Positions 56,901 to 64,000 of a stretch of DNA of 64,000 nucleotides are shown piece by piece. Each line of letters opens with the position of its first letter. Positions within the stretch are counted from its first letter, which is position 1. The stretch lies in assembly GCA_947561715.1 (NCBI GenBank), contig OX387197.1:24826266-24890265 (forward strand). The letters are read 5' to 3'. Both the position numbers and the translations under genes were made by a program. The notes below the pieces were generated by a model. The model made no database searches. It had not been told where the DNA came from and was given only the letters and a program-made list of their open reading frames with translations. The DNA comes from Ascidia mentula (taxonomy: Eukaryota; Chordata; Ascidiacea; Phlebobranchia; Ascidiidae).

Positions 56901-59900
56901 GTTGACTTGTGGTTGTCGGTGGTGCAGTGGCTTTTGTTTTCAGTTGACTTGTGGTTGTCGGTGGAGCAGTAGTGTTTGTTTTCAGTTGACTTTTCGATGT
57001 CGATGGGGCAGTCGCTTTTGTTTTCAGTTGAATTGTGGTTGTCGGTGGGGCAGTAGTGTTTGTTTTCAGTTGACTTGTGGTTGTCGATGGGGCAGTCGCT
57101 TTCGTTTTCAGTTGACTTGTGGTTGTCGGTGGTGCAGTCGTTTTCGTTTTCAGTTGACTTGTGGTTGTCGGTGGTGCAGTCGTTTTCGTTTTCAGTTGAC
57201 TTGTGGTTGTCGATGGGGCAGTCGTTGTCGTTTTCAGTTGAATTGTGGTTGTCGGTGGGGCAGTAGTGTTTGTTTTCAGTTGACTTGTCGTTGTCGATGG
57301 GGCAGTCGCTACTGTTTTTAGTTGAATTGTGGTTGTTGGTGGGGCAGTAGTGTTTGTTTTCAGTTGACTTGTGGTTGTCGATGGGGCAGTCGTTTTCATT
57401 TTCAGTTGACTTGTGGTTGTCGGTGGTGCAGTCGTTTTTGTTTTCAGTTGACTTGTGGTTGTCGGTGGGGCAGTAGTGTTTGTTTTCAGTTGACTTGTAG
57501 TTGTCGGTGGGGCAGTAGTGTTTGTTTTCAGTTGAGCTGTCGTTGTCGGTGGGACAGTAGTTACTGTTTTCGGTTGGCTCGTGGTTGTCGGAGGTACAGC
57601 AGTGTTCGTTTTCAGTTGACTTGTGGTTGTCGATGGTGCAGTCGTTATTGTTTTAGGTAGACTTGTGGTTGTCGGTGGGGCAGTCGTTTTCGTTTTCAGT
57701 TGACTTGTGGTTGTCGATGGGGCAGTCGTTTTCGTTTTCAGTTGACTTGTGGTTGTCGGTGGGGCAGTAGTGTTTGTTTTCAGTTGACTTGTGGTTGTCG
57801 ATGGGGCAGTCGTTTTCGTTTTCAGTTGACTTGTGGTTGTCGGTGGGGCAGTAGTGTTTGTTTTCAGTTGACTTGTGGTTGTCGATGGGGCAGTCGTTTT
57901 CGTTTTCAGTTGACTTGTGGTTGTCGGTGGGGCAGTAGTGTTTGTTTTCAGTTGACTTGTGGTTGTCGATGGGGCAGTCGTTTTCGTTTTCAGTTGACTT
58001 GTGGTTGTCGGTGGTGCAGTCGTTTTCGTTTTCAGTTGACTTGTGGTTGTCAGTGGTGCAGTCGTTTTCGTTTTCAGTTGACTTGTGGTTGTCGATGGGG
58101 CAGTGGTTTTCGTTTTCAGTTGACTTGTGTTTGTCGGTGGGGCAGTCGTTTTCGTTTTCAATTGACTTGTGGTTGTCGATGGGGCAGTAGTGTTTGATTT
58201 CAGGGGACTTGTGGTTGTTGGTGGGGCAGTCGTTTTTGTTTTCAGTTGACTTGTGGTTGTCGGTGGGGCAGAAGTGTTTGTTTTCAGTGGACTTGTGGTT
58301 GTTGGTGGTGCAGTCGTTTTTGTTTTTAGTTGGCTTGTGGTTGTCGGTGGTGCAGTCGTTTTCGTTTTCAGTTGACTTGTGGTTGTCGGTGGTGCAGTCG
58401 TTTTCGTTTTCAGTTGACTTGTGGTTGTCGGTGGTGCAGTCGTTTTTGTTTTCAGTTGACTTGTGGTTGTCGGTGGGGCAGTAGTGTTTGTTTTCAGTTG
58501 ACTTGTGGTTGTCGATGAGGCAGTCGTTTTTGTTTTCAGTTGAATTGTGGTTGTCGGTGGGGCAGTAGTGTTTGTTTTCAGTTGACTTGTCGTTGTCGAT
58601 GGGGCAGTAGTTTTCGTTTTCAGTTGACTTGTGGTTGTCGGTGGTGCAGTCGTTTTTGTTTTCAGTTTACTTGTGGTTGTCGGTGGTGCAGTCGTTTTCG
58701 TTTTCAGTTGACTTGTGGTTGTCGGTGGTGCAGTCGATTCCGTTTTCAGTTGACTTGTGGTTGTCGGTGGTGCAGTCGTTTTTGTTTTCAGTTGACTTGT
58801 GGTTGTCGGTGGGGCAGTCGTTTTTGTTTTCAGTTGACTTGTGGTTGTCGGTGGTGCAGTCGTTTCCGTTTTCAGTTGACTTGTGGTTGTCGGTGGTGCA
58901 GTCGTTGTCGCTTTCAGTTGACTTGTGGTTGTCGGTGGTGCAGTCGTTTTTGTTTTCATTTGACTTGTGGTTGTCGGTGGGGCAGTAGTGTTTGTTTTCA
59001 GTTGACTTGTGTTTGTCGATGGGGCAGTAGTGTTTGTTTTCAGTTGACTTGTCGTTGTCGATGGGACAGTAGTTACTGTTTTCGGTTGGCTTGTGGTTGT
59101 CGGTAGTGTAGTCGTTTTTGTTTTCAGTTGACTTGTGGTTGTCGGTGGTGCAGTCGTTTTCGTTTTCAGTTGACTTGTGGTTGTCGGTGGTGCAGTCGCT
59201 TTTGTTTTCAGTTGACTTGTGGTTGTCGGTGGTGCAGTCGTTTTCGTTTTCAGTTGACTTGTGGTTGTCGGTGGTGCAGTCGTTTTCGTTTTCAGTTGAC
59301 TTGTGGTTGTCGGTGGTGCAGTCGCTTTTGTTTTCAGTTGACTTGTGGTTGTCGGTGGAGCAGTAGTGTTTGTTTTCAGTTGACTTTTCGATGTCGATGG
59401 GGCAGTCGCTTTTGTTTTCAGTTGAATTGTGGTTGTCGGTGGGGCAGTAGTGTTTGTTTTCAGTTGACTTGTGGTTGTCGATGGGGCAGTCGCTTTCGTT
59501 TTCAGTTGACTTGTGGTTGTCGGTGGTGCAGTCGTTTTCGTTTTCAGTTGACTTGTGGTTGTCTGTGGTGCAGTCGTTTTCGTTTTCAGTTGACTTGTGG
59601 TTGTCGATGGGGCAGTCGTTGTCGTTTTCAGTTGAATTGTGGTTGTCGGTGGGGCAGTAGTGTTTGTTTTCAGTTGACTTGTCGTTGTCGATGGGGCAGT
59701 CGCTACTGTTTTCAGTTGAATTGTGGTTGTCGGTGGGGCAGTAGTGTTTGTTTTCAGTTGACTTGTGGTTGTCGATGGGGCAGTCGTTTTCATTTTCAGT
59801 TGACTTGTGGTTGTCGGTGGTGCAGTCGTTTTTGTTTTCAGTTGACTTGTGGTTGTCGGTGGGGCAGTAGTGTTTGTTTTCAGTTGACTTGTAGTTGTCG

Positions 59901-62900
59901 GTGGGGCAGTAGTGTTTGTTTTCAGTTGAGCTGCCATTGTCGGTGGGACAGTAGTTACTGTTTTCGGTTGGCTCGTGGTTGTCGGAGGTACAGCAGTGTT
60001 CGTTTTCAGTTGACTTGTGGTTGTCGATGGTGCAGTCGTTATTGTTTTAGGTAGATTTGTGGTTGTCGGTGGGGCAGTCGTTTTCGTTTTCAGTTGACTT
60101 GTGGTTGTCGATGGGGCAGTCGTTTTCGTTTTCAGTTGACTTGTGGTTGTCGGTGGGGCAGTAGTGTTTGTTTTCAGTTGACTTGTGGTTGTCGATGGGG
60201 CAGTCGTTTTCGTTTTCAGTTGACTTGTGGTTGTCGGTGGTGCAGTCGTTTTCGTTTTCAGTTGACTTGTGGTTGTCGGTGGTGCAGTCGTTTTCGTTTT
60301 CAGTTGACTTGTGGTTGTCGATGGGGCAGTGGTTTTCGTTTTCAGTTGACTTGTGGTTGTCGGTGGGGCAGTCGTTTTCGTTTTCAATTGACTTGTGGTT
60401 GTCGATGGGGCAGTAGTGTTTGATTTCAGGGGACTTGTGGTTGTTGGTGGTGCAGTCGTTTTTGTTTTCAGTTGACTTGTGGTTGTCGGTGGGGCAGAAG
60501 TGTTTGTTTTCAGTGGACTTGTGGTTGTTGGTGGTGCAGTCGTTTTTGTTTTCAGTTGGCTTGTGGTTGTCGGTGGTGCAGTCGTTTTCGTTTTCAGTTG
60601 ACTTGTGGTTGTCGGTGGTGCAGTCGTTTTCGTTTTCAGTTGACTTGTGGTTGTCGGTGGTGCAGTCGTTTTTGTTTTCAGTTGACTTGTGGTTGTCGGT
60701 GGGGCAGTAGTGTTTGTTTTCAGTTGACTTGTGGTTGTCGATGAGGCAGTCGTTTTTGTTTTCAGTTGAATTGTGGTTGTCGGTGGGGCAGTAGTGTTTG
60801 TTTTCAGTTGACTTGTCGTTGTCGATGGGGCAGTAGTTTTCGTTTTCAGTTGACTTGTGGTTGTCGGTGGTGCAGTCGTTTTTGTTTTCAGTTGACTTGT
60901 GGTTGTCGGTGGTGCAGTCGTTTTCGTTTTCAGTTGACATGTGGTTGTCGGTGGTGCAGTCGTTTCCGTTTTCAGTTGACTTGTGGTTGTCGGTGGTGCA
61001 GTCGTTTTTGTTTTCAGTTGACTTGTGGTTGTCGGTGGGGCAGTCGTTTTTGTTTTCAGTTGACTTGTGGTTGTCGGTGGTGCAGTCGTTTCCGTTTTCA
61101 GTTGACTTGTGGTTGTCGGTGGTGCAGTCGTTTTCGCTTTCAGTTGACTTGTGGTTGTCGGTGGTGCAGTCGTTTTTGTTTTCATTTGACTTTTGGTTGT
61201 CGGTGGGGCAGTAGTGTTTGTTTTCAGTTGACTTGTGTTTGTCGATGGGGCAGTCGTTTTTGTTTTCAGTTGAATTGTAGTTGTCGGTGGGGCAGTAGTG
61301 TTTGTTTTCAGTTGACTTGTCGTTGTCGATGGGGCAGTCGCTTTTGTTTTCAGTTGAATTGTGGTTGTCGGTGTGGCAGTAGTGTTTGTTTTCAGTTGAC
61401 TTGTGGTTGTCGATGGGGCAGTCGTTTTCGTTTTCAGTTGACTTGTGGTTGTCGGTGGTGCAGTCGTTTTTGTTTTCAGTTGACTTGTGGTTGTCGGTGG
61501 GGCAGTAGTGTTTGTTTTCAGTTGACTTGTCGTTGTCGATGGGACAGTAGTTACTGTTTTCGGTTGGCTCGTGGTTGTCGGTAGTGTAGTCGTTTTTGTT
61601 TTCAGTTGACTTGTGGTTGTCGGTGGTGCAGTCGTTTTCGTTTTCAGTTGACTTGTGGTTGTCGGTGGTGCAGTCGTTTTCGTTTTCAGTTGACTTGTGG
61701 TTGTCGGTGGTGCAGTCGTTTTTGTTTTCAGTTGACTTGTGGTTGTCGGTGGAGCAGTAGTGTTTGTTTTCAGTTGACTTGTCGATGTCGATGGGGCAGT
61801 CGCCTTTGTTTTCAGTTGAATTGTGGTTGTCGGTGGTGCAGTCGCTTTTGTTTTCAGTTGAATTGTGGTTGTCGGTGGTGCAGTCGTTTTCGTTTTCAGT
61901 TGACTTGTGGTTGTCGATGGTGCAGTCGTTGTCGTTTTCAGTTGAATTGTGGTTGTCGGTGGGGCAGTAGTGTTTGTTTTCAGTTGACTTGTCGTTGTCG
62001 ATGGGGCAGTCGCTTTTGTTTTCAGTTGAATTGTGGTTGTCGGTGGTGCAGTCGTTTTTGTTTTCAGTTGACTTGTGGTTGTCGGTGGGGCAGTAGTGTT
62101 TGTTCTCAGTTGACTTGTCGTTGTCGATGGGGCAGTCGCTTTTGTTTTCAGTTGAATTGTGGTGGTCGGTGGGGCAGTAGTGTTTGTTTTTAGTTGACTT
62201 GTCGTTGTCGATGGGGCAGTCGCTTTTGTTTTCAGTTGAATTGTGGTGGTCGGTGGGGCAGTAGTGTTTGTTTTCAGTTGACTTGTCGTTGTCGATGGGG
62301 CAGTCGCTTTTGTTTTCAGTTGAATTGTGGCGGTCGGTGGGGCAGTAGTGTTTGTTTTCAGTTGACTTGTCGTTGTCGATGGGGCAGTCGCTTTTGTTTT
62401 CAGTTGAATTGTGGTGGTCGGTGGGGCAGTAGTGTTTGTTTTCAGTTGACTTGTCGTTGTCGATGGGGCAGTCGCTTTTGTTTTCAGTTGAATTGTCGTT
62501 GTCGATGGGACAGTAGTTACTGTTTTCGGTTGGCTCGTGGTTGTCGGTAGTGTAGTCGTTTTTGTTTTCAGTTGACTTGTGGTTGTCGGTGGTGCAGTCG
62601 TTTTCGTTTTCAGTTGACTTGTGGTTGTCGGTGGTGCAGTCGTTTTCGTTTTCAGTTGACTTGTGGTTGTCGGTGGTGCAGTCGTTTTTGTTTTCAGTTG
62701 ACTTGTGGTTGTCGGTGGAGCAGTAGTGTTTGTTTTCAGTTGACTTGTCGATGTCGATGGGGCAGTCGCCTTTGTTTTCAGTTGAATTGTGGTTGTCGGT
62801 GGTGCAGTCGCTTTTGTTTTCAGTTGAATTGTGGTTGTCGGTGGTGCAGTCGTTTTCGTTTTCAGTTGACTTGTGGTTGTCGATGGTGCAGTCGTTGTCG

Positions 62901-64000
62901 TTTTCAGTTGAATTGTGGTTGTCGGTGGGGCAGTAGTGTTTGTTTTCAGTTGACTTGTCGTTGTCGATGGGGCAGTCGCTTTTGTTTTCAGTTGAATTGT
63001 GGTTGTCGGTGGTGCAGTCGTTTTTGTTTTCAGTTGACTTGTGGTTGTCGGTGGGGCAGTAGTGTTTGTTCTCAGTTGACTTGTCGTTGTCGATGGGGCA
63101 GTCGCTTTTGTTTTCAGTTGAATTGTGGTGGTCGGTGGGGCAGTAGTGTTTGTTTTTAGTTGACTTGTCGTTGTCGATGGGGCAGTCGCTTTTGTTTTCA
63201 GTTGAATTGTGGTGGTCGGTGGGGCAGTAGTGTTTGTTTTCAGTTGACTTGTCGTTGTCGATGGGGCAGTCGCTTTTGTTTTCAGTTGAATTGTGGCGGT
63301 CGGTGGGGCAGTAGTGTTTGTTTTCAGTTGACTTGTCGTTGTCGATGGGGCAGTCGCTTTTGTTTTCAGTTGAATTGTGGTGGTCGGTGGGGCAGTAGTG
63401 TTTGTTTTCAGTTGACTTGTCGTTGTCGATGGGGCAGTCGCTTTTGTTTTCAGTTGAATTGTGGTGGTCGGTGGGGCAGTAGTGTTTGTTTTCAGTTGAC
63501 TCGTGGTTGTCGATGGGGCAGTAGTTTTCGTTTTCAGTTGACTTTTGGTTGTCGGTGGTGCAGTCGTTTTTGTTTTCAGTTGACTTGTGGTTGTCGGTGG
63601 TGCAGTCGTTTTCGTTTTCAGTTGACTTGTGGTTGTCGGTGGTGCAGTCGTTTCCGTTTTCAGTTGACTTGTGGTTGTCGGTGGTGCAGTCGTTTTTGTT
63701 TTCAGTTGACTTGTGGTTGTCGATGGGGCAGTCGCTTTTGTTTTCAGTTGAATTGTGGTGGTCGGTGGGGCAGTAGTGTTTGTTTTCAGTTGACTTGTCG
63801 TTGTCGATGGGGCAGTCGCTTTTGTTTTCAGTTGAATTGTGGTGGTCGGTGGGGCAGTAGTGTTTGTTTTCAGTTGACTTGTCGTTGTCGATGGGGCAGT
63901 CGCTTTTGTTTTCAGTTGAATTGTGGTTGTCGGTGGGGCAGTAGTGTTTGTTTTCAGTTGACTTGTGGTTGTCGATGGGGCAGTCGTTTTCGTTTTCAGT
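41992..64000 (-). CDS. P6: giant Thr-rich repeat protein, 3' end of gene (runs off the window)
   Basis: The visible part is one exon from beyond 64,000 to the donor at 42,508 (about 7,160 codons in window) plus the terminal exon 42095-41992. The reading frame, followed from 48,478 down, reaches the donor in phase 1 and joins the P4/P5-type tail (VEISFARGYVKPSNQW..GNRDHR). The bulk is a 14-residue unit, TTTSQLKTKTTAPP with variants IQLK, TNTTAPP, KATAPS and SQPKTVTTVPS. It is followed by a short basic stub (VDLRKWLKDHHRKWPK). About half of all residues are Thr or Ser, as in O-glycosylated mucin domains, but two Lys per unit make the backbone cationic. One base is missing near 48,706; otherwise the frame is open. 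The signal peptide, and any VWA domain, would lie to the right. Inferred role: a gel-forming or matrix mucin. Confidence 0.78.
47700..51050. repeat. Higher-order block H1, first copy
   Basis: Matches 51,100-54,450 at an offset of 3,402 bases (81 units), or 3,401 left of the missing base. Identical unusual units such as the TTGACTTTTTGTTG variant (48,419 and 51,820) appear at equivalent places. Confidence 0.85.
48706..48708. other. Single missing base in the P6 array
   Basis: The unit reads TTTTCGTTTCAG instead of TTTTCGTTTTCAG, shifting the minus-strand frame. Without it the frame would be open from the window edge to the donor at 42,508. Confidence 0.85.
51100..54450. repeat. Higher-order block H1, second copy
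   Basis: Second copy of the 81-unit block. It has the full-length T run at the position equivalent to 48,706 and a few private substitutions (for example TTGTATTCAG at about 53,490). Confidence 0.85.
56800..58990. repeat. Higher-order block H2, first copy
   Basis: Matches 59,130-61,215. The offset is 2,394 bases (57 units) in its left part and 2,226 (53 units) in its right part, so four units were gained or lost between. The odd unit TTTGATTTCAGGGGACTTGT marks both copies (58,193 and 60,419). Confidence 0.8.
59130..61215. repeat. Higher-order block H2, second copy
   Basis: Partner of 56,800-58,990. It contains the matching marker unit at 60,419 and the matching CATTTGACTT variant near 61,183. 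Confidence 0.8.
61555..63490. repeat. Higher-order block H3, two copies in tandem
   Basis: A 966-bp block (23 units) repeated once. Sequence from about 61,600 recurs from about 62,570, including the rare CAGTCGCCTTTG and TTCTCAGTTG variants. Confidence 0.8.

Larger units (their letters stand above)
42620..64000 (-). repeat. 42-bp tandem coding repeat array of P6
   Basis: About 508 units in window. Register was followed by the CAGTTGAC/CAGTTGAA anchor: 42,662 to 48,668 is 143 whole units, 48,751 to 61,141 is 295 and 61,309 to 63,997 is 64. Only one base is missing, between 48,668 and 48,751. Two reading frames of the minus strand are free of stops in the consensus (TTTSQLKTKTTAPP and NHKSTENKNDCTTD). 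Confidence 0.95.

Noticed and set aside
60047-60940. Minus-strand frame of NHKSTENKNDCTTD repeats
   Set aside because: A second stop-free frame of the same 42-bp unit. It does not lead in phase to the 42,508 donor.
42665-64000. Long plus-strand frames rich in Cys, Arg and Trp (CGCRWGSRFRFQLT type), up to 930 codons
   Set aside because: They are mirror frames of the 42-bp repeat. The minus frame joins the splice donor and the conserved C-terminal exon, and the plus frames end wherever a unit variant brings a stop.
42620-64000. CRISPR array or centromeric satellite
   Set aside because: Units are contiguous without spacers, the DNA is eukaryotic, and the register is tied to an open coding frame and to splice signals.

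Overview
The window is AT-rich, intron-rich eukaryotic DNA with compact multi-exon genes, local tandem duplications and two large coding-repeat fields. The gene content suggests a marine invertebrate, most likely a tunicate of the Ciona type: an ARL9/10-type GTPase, an animal universal stress protein, Ly6/uPAR-like secreted peptides, and VWA domains joined to mucin-like tails. This assignment is inference, because no species marker was checked. Introns follow GT..AG, and I assembled genes by requiring donor, acceptor and reading phase to agree.

Left part (1-12 kb): a minus-strand cluster of small secreted cysteine-rich Ly6/uPAR-like genes. Two look complete (5,250-5,949 and 8,190-9,220), one is cut by the window edge (1-596) and one is a remnant (near 11.4 kb). 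They are separated by duplicated intergenic blocks. An EF-hand gene tail (1,849-2,189) and a foldback inverted repeat (about 3.64-4.51 kb) lie inside the cluster.

Middle (13-18 kb): two conserved housekeeping-type genes. One is a five-exon ARL10-like GTPase on the plus strand. The other is a four-exon universal stress protein on the minus strand. Between them is a small inverted-repeat element whose minus strand carries a sequence meeting the full consensus of a type I hammerhead ribozyme.

Right part (19-64 kb): a tandem array of six minus-strand paralogues (P1-P6) that share ends but differ in the middle. P1 is signal peptide, VWA domain, Thr-rich 21-bp repeats, basic 24-bp repeats and a short C-terminal exon. 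P2 keeps the VWA domain but has lost most of the tail. P3, P4 and P5 lack the VWA domain, and their signal-peptide exon runs straight into basic repeats. P6 enters from beyond the right edge. Its visible part is one exon holding about 508 copies of a 42-bp, 14-residue Thr-rich unit (over 21 kb), followed by the same basic stub and C-terminal exon. The array keeps its 42-bp register throughout apart from one missing base near 48,706. The family appears to be a fast-evolving secreted mucin-like or matrix protein family that exchanges modules through tandem duplication and repeat expansion.
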